Below, one piece after another: positions 52,122 through 60,466 of a stretch of 62,869 nt of DNA. This DNA comes from CAZIXN01 sp039180415. Lineage in GTDB: Bacteria; Planctomycetota; Phycisphaerae; Phycisphaerales; Phycisphaeraceae. The stretch is taken from NCBI GenBank assembly GCA_039180415.1, contig JBCDDH010000010.1:1-62869 (forward strand), read 5' to 3'. The translations under genes and the position numbers were made by a program. Position 1 is the stretch's first letter, and the number at the start of each line of letters is the position of its first letter. The notes beneath the pieces were generated by a model. That model ran no database searches. It worked only from the letters and a program-made list of their open reading frames with translations, and had not been told where the DNA came from.

Positions 52122-53735
52122 ATGGCCACCAAGCAAATGATCTTCGGCAGCGACGCCCAGCAGGAACTGCTCAAGGGCCTCGAGAAGCTCGCCGCCGCCG
52201 TCAAAGTCACCATGGGCCCGACCGGCCGCAACGTCGTGATGCAGAAGTCCTACGGCGGCCCGGCCGTCACCAAGGACGGCGTGTCCGTCGCCAAGGAAGT
52301 CGAGCTCGACACGCCCTTCGAGAACATGGGCGCGAAGATGGTCGTCGAGGTCGCCAAGAAGACCGGCGACAAGGCCGGCGACGGCACGACCACCAGCGTC
52401 GTCCTCGCCGAAGCGATCTACCGCGAAGGCCTCCGCCACGTCGCCGCCGGCGCGAACACCGTCGCTCTGCAGCGGGGCATCAACGCCGCCGCCGAGGCCG
52501 CGTCGCAAGCCATCCAGGCCGCCGCAACTAAATGCAAGGGCAAGGCCGATCTTCAGAAGGTCGCCACCGTATCCGCCAACCACGACGCCCGCATCGGCGA
52601 GCTGATCGCCGAGGCCATCGACAAGGTCGGCGCCGACGGCGTCGTCGAGATCGAAGAGGGCAAGACCGCCGAGACCGAGCTCACCTACGTCGAAGGCATG
52701 CAGTTCGACAAGGGCTACCTCAGCCCGTACTTCATGACCGACCCGGACTCCATGGAGGCCGTGCTCGAAGACGCGGTGATCCTGATCCACGAGAAGAAGA
52801 TCAGCAACCTGCCCGATCTGCTGCCGCTGCTCAACAAGGTGGCCATGGCCCAGAAGCCGCTGTTGATTATCGCCGAGGACGTCGAGAACGAAGCGCTCGC
52901 CGCGCTGGTCGTCAACCGGCTCCGCGGGGTGCTCAAGGTCGCGGCCGTCAAGGCCCCCGGCTTCGGCGACCGCCGCAAGGCCATGCTCGGCGACATCGCC
53001 ACGCTCACCGGCGGCACCTTCATCAGCGAAGACCTCGGCCTACAGCTCGAAGCCATCGAGCTCGATCAGCTCGGCTCGGCCAAGAAGGTCACCATCGGTA
53101 AAGACGACACGACGATCATCGAAGGGGCCGGCAAGAAGAAGGACCTCGCCGCCCGCTGCGACCAGATCCGCAAGCAGATCGAGACCACGACGTCCGACTA
53201 CGACCGCGAGAAGCTCCAGGAACGCCTGGCCAAGCTCACCGGCGGCGTCGCCATCCTCAACGTCGGCGGCGCGACCGAGACGGCGATGAAGGAAGCTAAG
53301 GACCGCGTCGACGACGCGCTACACGCCACCAAGGCCGCGGCGGCCGAGGGCTACGTGCCCGGCGGCGGCGTGAGCTTGATCCGCGCCATCGAGGCCGTGG
53401 ACAAGGCCCGCGGCAAGGCCAAGGGCGACGACAAGCTCGGCTTCGACATCGTCGCCGCCGCGCTCGAAGTGCCGCTGCGTCAGATCGTGGACAATAGCGG
53501 CGAAGACGGCTTTGTCGTCGTCGATGACGTCAAGGGCAAGGCCGGCAACCACGGCTACGACGCCGCGACCTCGACGTACGTCGATATGGTCAAGGCCGGC
53601 ATCCTCGACCCCGCACTGGTCAGTCGCACCGCCCTGCTCAACGCCGCGAGCGTCGCGGGCCTGATGCTCACGACCAACGTGCTGGTCGCCGACCTCAAGG
53701 ACGACGACGAGCCGGTGAACGCCGCGGTGGCCTAA
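52122..53735 (+). CDS. groEL2: Chaperonin GroEL, copy 2
   Basis: This 537-aa chaperonin has VTKDGVSVAKEVELDTPFENMGAKMVVEVAKKTGDKAGDGTTTSVVLAEAIYREGL, closer to classical GroEL than copy 1. KAPGFGDRRKAMLGDIATLTGG and GGGVSLIRAIEAVD follow. The C-terminus ends DDDEPVNAAVA and lacks the Gly-Met repeat tail that copy 1 has. It probably forms its own rings or mixed rings with GroEL1. An AGGAG ribosome site precedes the ATG, and a 32-bp palindromic terminator follows. Confidence 0.95.
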   Translation: MATKQMIFGSDAQQELLKGLEKLAAAVKVTMGPTGRNVVMQKSYGGPAVTKDGVSVAKEVELDTPFENMGAKMVVEVAKKTGDKAGDGTTTSVVLAEAIYREGLRHVAAGANTVALQRGINAAAEAASQAIQAAATKCKGKADLQKVATVSANHDARIGELIAEAIDKVGADGVVEIEEGKTAETELTYVEGMQFDKGYLSPYFMTDPDSMEAVLEDAVILIHEKKISNLPDLLPLLNKVAMAQKPLLIIAEDVENEALAALVVNRLRGVLKVAAVKAPGFGDRRKAMLGDIATLTGGTFISEDLGLQLEAIELDQLGSAKKVTIGKDDTTIIEGAGKKKDLAARCDQIRKQIETTTSDYDREKLQERLAKLTGGVAILNVGGATETAMKEAKDRVDDALHATKAAAAEGYVPGGGVSLIRAIEAVDKARGKAKGDDKLGFDIVAAALEVPLRQIVDNSGEDGFVVVDDVKGKAGNHGYDAATSTYVDMVKAGILDPALVSRTALLNAASVAGLMLTTNVLVADLKDDDEPVNAAVA

Positions 53736-53763
53736 ATCGCGAAGCGAAACGTTGCATCGACCC

Positions 53764-53795
53764 TAAAGCCCGGGGATGGCCATCCCCGGGCTTTA
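53764..53795 (+). terminator. 32-bp perfect palindrome after groEL2
   Basis: This is a perfect loopless palindrome of half-site TAAAGCCCGGGGATGG, directly between groEL2 and dnaJ. It shares its GATGGCCATC centre and AAGCCCGG flank with the fusA terminator. On the plus strand only TTTA follows, so it is a weak terminator or an attenuator. Confidence 0.75.
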
Positions 53796-53812
53796 CCGCA
53801 GAAACGAAAACC

Positions 53813-54949
53813 ATGGCCACGCAACGCGACTACTACGAAGTGCTCGGCGTCGAACGCACCGCGTCCGGCGACGCGATCAAGCGCTCGTACCGCAAGCTGG
53901 CGATGAAGTACCACCCGGACCGCAACCCCGGCGACAAGGAAGCCGAGGCGAAGTTCAAGGAGTGCGCCGAGGCGTACGAGGTCCTCTCAGACCCGGAGAA
54001 ACGCGCGAAGTACGACAAGTTCGGCCACGACGGCCTGCGTGGCCAGGCCGGGCACGACTTCTCGCACATGAACGCGCAGGACATCTTCTCGATGTTCGAC
54101 GACATCTTCGGCGGGGCGTTCGGCGGCGGCGGGAGGCGGAGCCGCAGCGGCGTGCAGCGCGGCTACGACCTCGAAACCTCGACGACCATCTCCCTCGCCG
54201 ACGTGCTGAACGGCTGCGAGGAAGACATCGAGTTCACCCGGCAAGACGTCTGCGAAGCCTGCGGCGGCTCGGGCGGCAAGCCCGGCACCTCCCCGACCGC
54301 CTGCGTCACCTGCGGCGGCGTCGGCCAGGTCCGCCGCGGCGGCGGTTTCTTCCAGATGGTCACGCCCTGCCCCGCGTGCGCCGGCCAGGGCAAGACCTTT
54401 AGCGAGCCCTGTCACGCCTGCGACGGCCAGGGGCGCAGCCCGCTCAAGCGCAAGCTGAGCGTCAAGATCCCGCCGGGCATCGCCGACGGCCAGGCCATCC
54501 GCGTGCAAGGCGAAGGCGAGCCGGGCGTGGGCCCCGACGGTTCGGCCGGGCCGCGCGGCGACCTGCACGTGGTCGTCCGGGTGGAAGACCACGACCTGTT
54601 CGAGCGGCAGGACGACCACCTGGTGCTGAAGATGCCCGTCGGTTTCGCGCAGGCGGCGCTGGGCGCGACCGTGGCCGTGCCCACGCTCGACGGCGATACC
54701 GCCATCGAGATCAAGCCCGGCAGCCAACACGGCGACCTGATCCGCGTCCGGGGCGAAGGCCTGCCCAACCTCCGCACCGGTCGGCGCGGCGACCTCGTCG
54801 CGGTGCTGATGATCGAGGTGCCGAAGAAGCTCAGCGCCCGCCAGCGCGAGCTGCTCGAAGAGTTCGCCGAAACCGAAGACCACGACGCCAACCGCATGGC
54901 CCACTCCAAGGGCTTTTGGGACAAGATCAAAACCTACCTGGGTAGCTGA
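53813..54949 (+). CDS. dnaJ: Chaperone DnaJ
   Basis: This 378-aa Hsp40 co-chaperone of DnaK has an N-terminal J domain with the HPD motif (KYHPDRNPGD) and a Gly/Phe-rich region (FDDIFGGAFGGGGRR). Four CxxCxGxG zinc motifs read CEACGGSG, CVTCGGVG, CPACAGQG and CHACDGQG, followed by the C-terminal beta domains. The second zinc pair is spaced normally. Length is typical. It is followed 15 nt later by grpE; dnaK is not in the window. Confidence 0.96.
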   Translation: MATQRDYYEVLGVERTASGDAIKRSYRKLAMKYHPDRNPGDKEAEAKFKECAEAYEVLSDPEKRAKYDKFGHDGLRGQAGHDFSHMNAQDIFSMFDDIFGGAFGGGGRRSRSGVQRGYDLETSTTISLADVLNGCEEDIEFTRQDVCEACGGSGGKPGTSPTACVTCGGVGQVRRGGGFFQMVTPCPACAGQGKTFSEPCHACDGQGRSPLKRKLSVKIPPGIADGQAIRVQGEGEPGVGPDGSAGPRGDLHVVVRVEDHDLFERQDDHLVLKMPVGFAQAALGATVAVPTLDGDTAIEIKPGSQHGDLIRVRGEGLPNLRTGRRGDLVAVLMIEVPKKLSARQRELLEEFAETEDHDANRMAHSKGFWDKIKTYLGS

Positions 54950-54964
54950 CCCCGACCGCGAGCC

Positions 54965-55579
54965 ATGACCGACGACGCCCGCCCCAACGAAACCCACGAC
55001 GAATTCGTCGACCTCACGCCCGACGGCGAAGAACCTTCGCTGGAAGATGCGGACGCGTCGGACGAAGAGATGCTCGATCGTCTCGACTTCGGCGACGCCA
55101 CGCGTAGCGGCACCGATCCCGACGGCGCTCCCGCTCACAACGCGCTGCAAGCCGAGCGCGACGAGCTCGAAACCAAGCTGCTCCGCACCGCCGCCGACTA
55201 CCAAAACTACGTCCGACGCGCGACGCGCGAGATCGAAGCCACCCGGCAGCAGCGCATCGTCGACGTCGCCCGTGCGATGACCACCGTGCTGGATCACTTC
55301 GATCGCGCGCTGCAGGTCGAGCCGAACCAGACTTCATCCGAGGAGCTGCTCCAAGGCGTCGGCTCGATCCGCGACGAGCTGCTCAAAGCCCTCGCCACGT
55401 TCGGCCTCGAGCGCGTCGAGGTCCAGCCCGGCGAAGAATTCGATCCCAACCGCCACGAAGCCCTGATGTTCCAGCCGACCGAAGGCTTCGAATCCGGCCA
55501 GGTCGTCCAGACGCTCATGCCGGGCTATTTCGTGAAAGACACGCCCGTCCGCCCCGCCCAGGTGTCCGTGGCGCAGTGA
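54965..55579 (+). CDS. grpE: Nucleotide exchange factor GrpE
   Basis: This 204-aa exchange factor for DnaK has a coiled-coil N-terminal region (LQAERDELETKLLRTAADYQNYVRRATREIEATRQQRIVDVARAMTTVLDHFDRALQ). The beta-wing follows (LERVEVQPGEEFDPNRHEALMFQPTEGFESGQVVQTLMPGYFVKDTPVRPAQVSVAQ), ending in the usual conserved RPAxVxV motif. An acidic N-terminal tail of about 60 residues precedes it. It is coupled with dnaJ and followed by an FmdB gene. Confidence 0.96.
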   Translation: MTDDARPNETHDEFVDLTPDGEEPSLEDADASDEEMLDRLDFGDATRSGTDPDGAPAHNALQAERDELETKLLRTAADYQNYVRRATREIEATRQQRIVDVARAMTTVLDHFDRALQVEPNQTSSEELLQGVGSIRDELLKALATFGLERVEVQPGEEFDPNRHEALMFQPTEGFESGQVVQTLMPGYFVKDTPVRPAQVSVAQ

Positions 55580-55591
55580 GGAACCGAACGT

Positions 55592-55951
55592 ATGCCGACC
55601 TATGAATACGTCTGCAACGCGTGCGGACACGCGTTCGAAGAATTTCAAAGCATCACCGCCAAACCGCTGCGCAAGTGCCCGGAGTGCAACAAGCTCAAGC
55701 TGCAACGCCTGATCGGCACCGGGGCCGGCATCATCTTCAAGGGCTCGGGCTTTTACGAAACGGACTACCGCAGCGAGAACTACGCCCAAGGCAAGAAGGC
55801 CGACGCCGACGCGAAGAAGCCCAAGGAAAGCAAGTCCGAAACCGCCTCCAGCAACCAAGCCAAGCCCGACGCCAAATCGGAAAACAAGCCCGCCGCCAAG
55901 ACGGAATCGAAGACAAATAGCTCCAAATCGAACGGCAAATCCAAGAACTGA
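55592..55951 (+). CDS. FmdB-family zinc ribbon protein
   Basis: This 119-aa protein has a small N-terminal zinc ribbon (MPTYEYVCNACGHAFEEFQSITAKPLRKCPECNKLKLQRLIG) with four Cys in two CxxC pairs, the FmdB/regulatory family pattern, followed by GTGAGIIFKGSGFYETDYR. The second half is a lysine/serine-rich, low-complexity tail (ADADAKKPKESKSETASSNQ..). Function unknown; it is often near heat-shock genes. It lies 12 nt after grpE, probably the same transcript. Confidence 0.85.
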   Translation: MPTYEYVCNACGHAFEEFQSITAKPLRKCPECNKLKLQRLIGTGAGIIFKGSGFYETDYRSENYAQGKKADADAKKPKESKSETASSNQAKPDAKSENKPAAKTESKTNSSKSNGKSKN

Positions 55952-56107
55952 GGCCGGTTACGGCGTCCGGGCGAGGGTCCGATAAGCCTTGCGGTTTCCC
56001 GCTAGACTCTTGGATTGCTCGTTCGATCGGGGCACACTCCGATCGTTCGATACCGCGACGGCTCCCCTACCGTCGCTCCGCACGGCTCACCCCTCGGAAT
56101 CGAATAG

Positions 56108-57724
56108 ATGCTCGACTCACGGATGATGTTCCGCGGTACACGGACGGCGTCGATCACCCTGTTGGCGGCGCTGCTTGTCGTCTTGCCGTTTAGGCCCCTT
56201 TCCGCCTCGGCCGAGGCCGTCGCACCGCCGATTGATCAGGACACATTCTTCGAAACAGTGGTGGAGCAGGCCCGGGAACTCGCCCAGCGCGACTACGAAG
56301 CCAACGGCCCCGCCCTGCCCGACGTCGTCGCCAACCTCCCCGAACACGGCACGCGTTCCATCCCGTTCATCCCCGAAAAGGCGCTTTGGACCGAGGTCGG
56401 CCTGCCGATCCGCTTCCAGCTGTTCCACCGCGGCGCGTGGTTCGACAAGCCGGTCCGCGTCAGCGAGATCGTCGGCGACCAGGCCAAGCCGGTCGCTTAT
56501 TCGCCCGAGCGTTTCGATCTGAGCCGTTCGGGCCTGTCGCCGGAGATGCTGCGTGAGAACATCGAGCACGCCGGGGTGACGCTGCACTTCCTGGACCCCA
56601 AGGCCAATACGTTCCGCGAGAAGCTTTCGTTCCTGGGCGCGTCGTACTTCCGCGCCATCGGAAGCGACCACCACTGGGGCGCGTCGGCCCGCGGCATCGC
56701 GATCAACACGTTCCTCGAAGGCGTCGCCGAGGAGTTTCCGGGGTACGAAGCGTTCTGGCTCCGACGGCCCGAGCCCAACGACCGGCAGGCGATCGTCTAC
56801 GCCCTGCTCAACGGGCCGTCGGTCACCGGCGCGTACCGCTTCGTCGCCCGCCCCGGCGAGCAGACGGCCATCGAAACCGACGTCGCCCTGTTCTTCCGCC
56901 AGGACCTCGACACGCCGATCCAGAAGATCGGGCTGGCCCCGCTGACCAGCATGTTCCTCATGGGCGAAGAGCAGCCGGGCCGCAGCGGCGCCTGGCGCCC
57001 CGAGGTCCACGACTCCGACGGCTTGCTCTTGATCGACGGCAACGGCGAACACACCTGGCGCCCGCTCGACAACCCGGCGGCGTCGCGGGTCTCCCGCTTC
57101 GCGCTGACCAACCCCAAGGGCTTCGGCCTGATCCAACGCGACCGCAGATTCGAGAGCTACATGGACCCGGCGCTCGAATACCACCGCCGGCCCAGCGTCT
57201 GGGTGCAGACCCGCGGCGACTGGGGCCAGGGCTGGGTCGAACTCATCGAGTTCCATTCTGAAGACGAGGACTTCGACAACCTCGGCGCCTTCTGGGTGCC
57301 GCAGGACGACGCGATGCTCCGCTCGGGCAAACGCTTCGACCTGGCGTACACGCTTTGGTTCTGCGACGACCAGCCGCCGGTGCCCTCGGCCGGGCGCTTC
57401 ACCGACACCTTCCGCGGCGTGCCCCAGGCGCTGTTCCCGAATCGGCGAGAGCAGGGAGCGCTGCGGTTCGTGCTGCTCGCGGAGGGCGGCGGGCTCGAAG
57501 AGCAATTTGCCGGCCTGCCCGAAGTCGTTGCGACCGTCACCAACGGGCAGATCATCGGGCAACCCTCGGCCGTCCGGATCCCGGAGTTGGGCAAGTGGCA
57601 GGTGATGATCGACGCCCGGCCGTACGAGAACGACAACCCCATGGAGCTCCGCGCCCACCTCAAGCGCGGCGACGACGTGCTGACCGAGACCTGGTCGTAC
57701 CGCTGGGACTGGGGCCTGCCTTGA
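56108..57724 (+). CDS. opgG: Osmoregulated periplasmic glucan protein OpgG/MdoG
   Basis: This 538-aa periplasmic protein takes part in branching or release of osmoregulated beta-glucans. The signal peptide is SITLLAALLVVLPFRPLSASA. The family body is clear: FEPEKALW-like opening (FIPEKALWTEVGLPIRFQLFHRG), FLGASYFRAIGSDHHWGASARGIAINT, SMFLMGEEQPGRSGAWRPEVHDSDGLLL and NPKGFGLIQRDRRFESYMDPALEYHRRPSVWVQTRGDWGQGWVELIE. Length is near that of E. coli OpgG. The start is followed at once by the small gene at 57721 (TTGA overlap) and opgH. Confidence 0.94.
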   Translation: MLDSRMMFRGTRTASITLLAALLVVLPFRPLSASAEAVAPPIDQDTFFETVVEQARELAQRDYEANGPALPDVVANLPEHGTRSIPFIPEKALWTEVGLPIRFQLFHRGAWFDKPVRVSEIVGDQAKPVAYSPERFDLSRSGLSPEMLRENIEHAGVTLHFLDPKANTFREKLSFLGASYFRAIGSDHHWGASARGIAINTFLEGVAEEFPGYEAFWLRRPEPNDRQAIVYALLNGPSVTGAYRFVARPGEQTAIETDVALFFRQDLDTPIQKIGLAPLTSMFLMGEEQPGRSGAWRPEVHDSDGLLLIDGNGEHTWRPLDNPAASRVSRFALTNPKGFGLIQRDRRFESYMDPALEYHRRPSVWVQTRGDWGQGWVELIEFHSEDEDFDNLGAFWVPQDDAMLRSGKRFDLAYTLWFCDDQPPVPSAGRFTDTFRGVPQALFPNRREQGALRFVLLAEGGGLEEQFAGLPEVVATVTNGQIIGQPSAVRIPELGKWQVMIDARPYENDNPMELRAHLKRGDDVLTETWSYRWDWGLP

Positions 57725-58152
57725 GCCCAGACGCCCCGCCGTTGCAACCCGACGCGCGTCACGACGCGCGGCACCGCGTGCTGGGCTACCTGTTCGCACG
57801 GGGCGTGAAAGACCGCCGCGAGCGGGAGGCGGCGCTCGAACGGCTGCTCGACCACGTGGAGTCCGAAGACCGCTTGGTGTTCGGTTCACCGCAGGCGACG
57901 GTCCGGGCGATCGACATGTACGAGCAGGAACGCCCGCGGGATGCCGCGCCGTCGGACGACGACGCGACCGACGCACGCCGGGCCTGGCTGCCGACGGCCC
58001 GCCCCAAGGCCATGCCGCGCCAGCCGCTGGGCGACCTGCCCGCGGTGCTGCGGGGCTCTTTCTGGTCACGGACGGCGCGGTGGGCCTGGCCCCGCTGGAG
58101 CCGCGCCCCGCAAGCCTCGACGGCTCCGGCCGCCGATTCCCAAGTACCATGA
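57721..58152 (+). CDS. Small gene between opgG and opgH, OpgH N-terminus-like
   Basis: This 143-aa soluble protein uses a TTG start overlapping the opgG stop (TTGA). Residues 1-70 are charged and helical (DRREREAALERLLDHVESEDRLVFGS), followed by PKAMPRQPLGDLPAVLRGSFWSRTARWAWPRW. In E. coli the 138-residue cytoplasmic N-terminus of OpgH has a similar KAMP...GRFWDRL segment, missing from the opgH gene here. My reading is that this gene encodes that N-terminal region as a separate polypeptide. The similarity is short and needs alignment. Confidence 0.6.
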   Translation: MSPDAPPLQPDARHDARHRVLGYLFARGVKDRREREAALERLLDHVESEDRLVFGSPQATVRAIDMYEQERPRDAAPSDDDATDARRAWLPTARPKAMPRQPLGDLPAVLRGSFWSRTARWAWPRWSRAPQASTAPAADSQVP

Positions 58153-58237
58153 CCCTCGCGATGGTCGATCCGCCGCCGCGAGCCCGTCGTCCGCACCACT
58201 TGCCGGCTCCCCGCCCTGTCCGTACGGAGCGAATCGT

Positions 58238-60466
58238 TTGAACGCGCACCAACCCGAACCGGGGGGCCAACCCGCTCCGCGCTTCGACCCCGCCGTGATT
58301 TTTTCGCGGGCCGGCTTGGTGCTCGCGTCGCTGGCCAGCACCTACGTCGCGGCCGTAGCGTTCGGGCACCTCGTGTTCCGCGACGGCTTGGGCCCGGGCT
58401 CGGTTTTGCTCTGGCTGCTGTTCGTGGTCTTGTTCATGTGGGTCGCCCAGGGCTTCTGGACCGCGACCATCGGCCTGCTGCACATGCTCCGCAGCTCGCC
58501 GACGTCGATCGTCCCGCTCCGCCGCGAACCGACGCCGCGCCTGGCCGTCGCCGACCTGCCGCGCTCCGCCGTGGTCATGCCCATCTACAACGAGGACCCG
58601 GTCCGCGTGTTCGCCGGCGTCGAGGCCATGATCCGCTCCGTCGCCCAGACCGGCTACGGCGACGCCTTCGACTGGCACATCCTCAGCGACACCCGCGACC
58701 CCGCCGTCTGGATCGAAGAGCAGATGCAGGCCCAGGCCCTCCGCGACGCGGTGGGCGATAGCGTCCGGCTTTACTACCGCCGCCGCCACCGCAACACCGC
58801 CCGCAAGTCCGGCAACCTCGAAGAATGGGCGACCCGCTTCGGCACGGGCTACGAATGCATGCTCGTGCTCGACGCCGATTCGGTCATGGACGGCGACACC
58901 GTCGTCGAGATGGCCCACCGCATGGCCCACGAGCCGAACGTCGGCATCCTGCAAGCGCCGCCCACGCCCGTCGGCCGGACGTCGCTGTTCGCGCGTTGCC
59001 AGCAGTTCGCCGCCCGCGTCTACGGCGAGGTGTTCACCACCGGCTTTTCCGTCTGGACCCACCAAGACGGCAACTACTACGGCCACAACGCCCTGATCCG
59101 CGTGCGGCCGTTCCTTGAGCACTGCGGCCTGCCGATCCTGCCCGGCAAGCCGCCGCTGGGCGGCGAGATCCTCAGCCACGACTTCGTCGAAGCGGCGCTC
59201 ATGCGCAAAGCCGGGTACACCGTCAAGATCGCCTACGACCTGACGGGCAGCTACGAGGAATGCCCCACCAGCCTGCTCGACTTCGCGCAGCGGGACCAGC
59301 GTTGGTGCCAAGGGAACCTGCAACACACGCGGCTCGTGGTCACCCGCGGCTACCACCCGCTCAGCCGGGTGCACCTGGCGATGGGCGTGATGTCTTACGT
59401 CGCCTCGCCGCTGTGGCTGATCTTTATGCTCGTCAGCCTGATCGTCGTGGCGACCAAGCGGTGGGCGCCCGATCCGACCGCGATCGGCGGGGTCGCCTCG
59501 CCACTGGACCCGATGTCGCCGGCGCTGGTGGGCTTCTTGCTGTTCGCCGCGGTGATGCTGATGCTGCTGATCCCCAAGCTCTACGCGGTTTGCCTGCTGC
59601 TGCAACGGCCGACGCTGCTGCGAGCGCACGGCGGGGAGCTTGCGACGGTGGGCAGCGCGATCATCGAGGTGTTCGTCTCCGTGCTGATCGCGCCGCTGAT
59701 GATGCTGTACCACTCGCGGTTTGTGCTGACCACCCTGCGCGGCAGGACCGTCAACTGGAGCAAGCAGAACCGCGACGAATGCGAGTTGGGCTGGGCCGAG
59801 GCGTGGGAAGACCATCGCGGGCACACGCTGATCGGCGTGCTCGCCGTGGGGGGCGTGTGGCTGGCGGCGCCGTCGCTGTTGCTTTGGTCGTTGCCGGTGT
59901 TAGCGGGGTTGATCTTTGCCGTGCCCATCGCCAAGTTGATGAGCAGCGCCGCGGTGGGCGCGTGGTTGCGTGAGCACCGGCTGCTGCTGATCCCCGAGGA
60001 AACGATCCGGCCGCGGGTGTTGCAGCGCTTCTCTCAGGCGCTGCGTCGTACGGCCGCGTTGCGCGGACGCGCCGCCGACGTCGATCCCCGCGACCGCGTG
60101 ATCGCCGATCCCGCGCTGCTGCAGTTGCACCTGGACATCCTCGCCGACAACGACGAGCCCCGCCCGTTGCCCGAAGACTTCGATCTGGCCGTTGCGACCG
60201 AGCAGGCCGTCAATCACGGCATCGCCGACCTGCCCCGCGACGCGCAGAACGCCATCCTCAGTTCGCCCGACTCGCTCCGTCGGCTGCACCGCTACGCCTG
60301 GGCGACCTGGCCGGCCGACACCCTCGCGAACATCGCCCGCCAGCCGCTCGCCACGCTGCTGCGTCACCACCCCATGGCCGACGCCGACGCCGCCCCAGCC
60401 GCCCCCGCGACGTCGTCCGCCCCGGTGCCCCTTAGTAGGCCCGGCGTACTCTCCGCCGGAGCGTGA
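58238..60466 (+). CDS. opgH: Glucan glucosyltransferase OpgH/MdoH
   Basis: This 742-aa inner-membrane GT2 glycosyltransferase makes the beta-1,2-glucan backbone from UDP-glucose. It opens at TTG 58238 (GGAG 8 nt upstream) directly before the first transmembrane helix. The catalytic parts are PIYNEDPVRVFAG, LDADSVMDGDTV, SHDFVEAALMRKAGYTV and the QRDQRWCQGN (QxxRW) motif, with about 8 helices. Compared with E. coli OpgH (847 aa) it lacks the cytoplasmic N-terminus, which appears to be in the gene just upstream. Its 3' end overlaps the convergent PEP-CTERM gene by 35 nt. Confidence 0.93.
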   Translation: MNAHQPEPGGQPAPRFDPAVIFSRAGLVLASLASTYVAAVAFGHLVFRDGLGPGSVLLWLLFVVLFMWVAQGFWTATIGLLHMLRSSPTSIVPLRREPTPRLAVADLPRSAVVMPIYNEDPVRVFAGVEAMIRSVAQTGYGDAFDWHILSDTRDPAVWIEEQMQAQALRDAVGDSVRLYYRRRHRNTARKSGNLEEWATRFGTGYECMLVLDADSVMDGDTVVEMAHRMAHEPNVGILQAPPTPVGRTSLFARCQQFAARVYGEVFTTGFSVWTHQDGNYYGHNALIRVRPFLEHCGLPILPGKPPLGGEILSHDFVEAALMRKAGYTVKIAYDLTGSYEECPTSLLDFAQRDQRWCQGNLQHTRLVVTRGYHPLSRVHLAMGVMSYVASPLWLIFMLVSLIVVATKRWAPDPTAIGGVASPLDPMSPALVGFLLFAAVMLMLLIPKLYAVCLLLQRPTLLRAHGGELATVGSAIIEVFVSVLIAPLMMLYHSRFVLTTLRGRTVNWSKQNRDECELGWAEAWEDHRGHTLIGVLAVGGVWLAAPSLLLWSLPVLAGLIFAVPIAKLMSSAAVGAWLREHRLLLIPEETIRPRVLQRFSQALRRTAALRGRAADVDPRDRVIADPALLQLHLDILADNDEPRPLPEDFDLAVATEQAVNHGIADLPRDAQNAILSSPDSLRRLHRYAWATWPADTLANIARQPLATLLRHHPMADADAAPAAPATSSAPVPLSRPGVLSAGA

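Noticed and set aside
56117..59824. 1235-codon minus-strand frame opposite opgG and opgH
   Set aside because: It is composed of repetitive Arg/Gly/Val/Gln stretches and opposes two well-identified genes; it has no domain or start signal.
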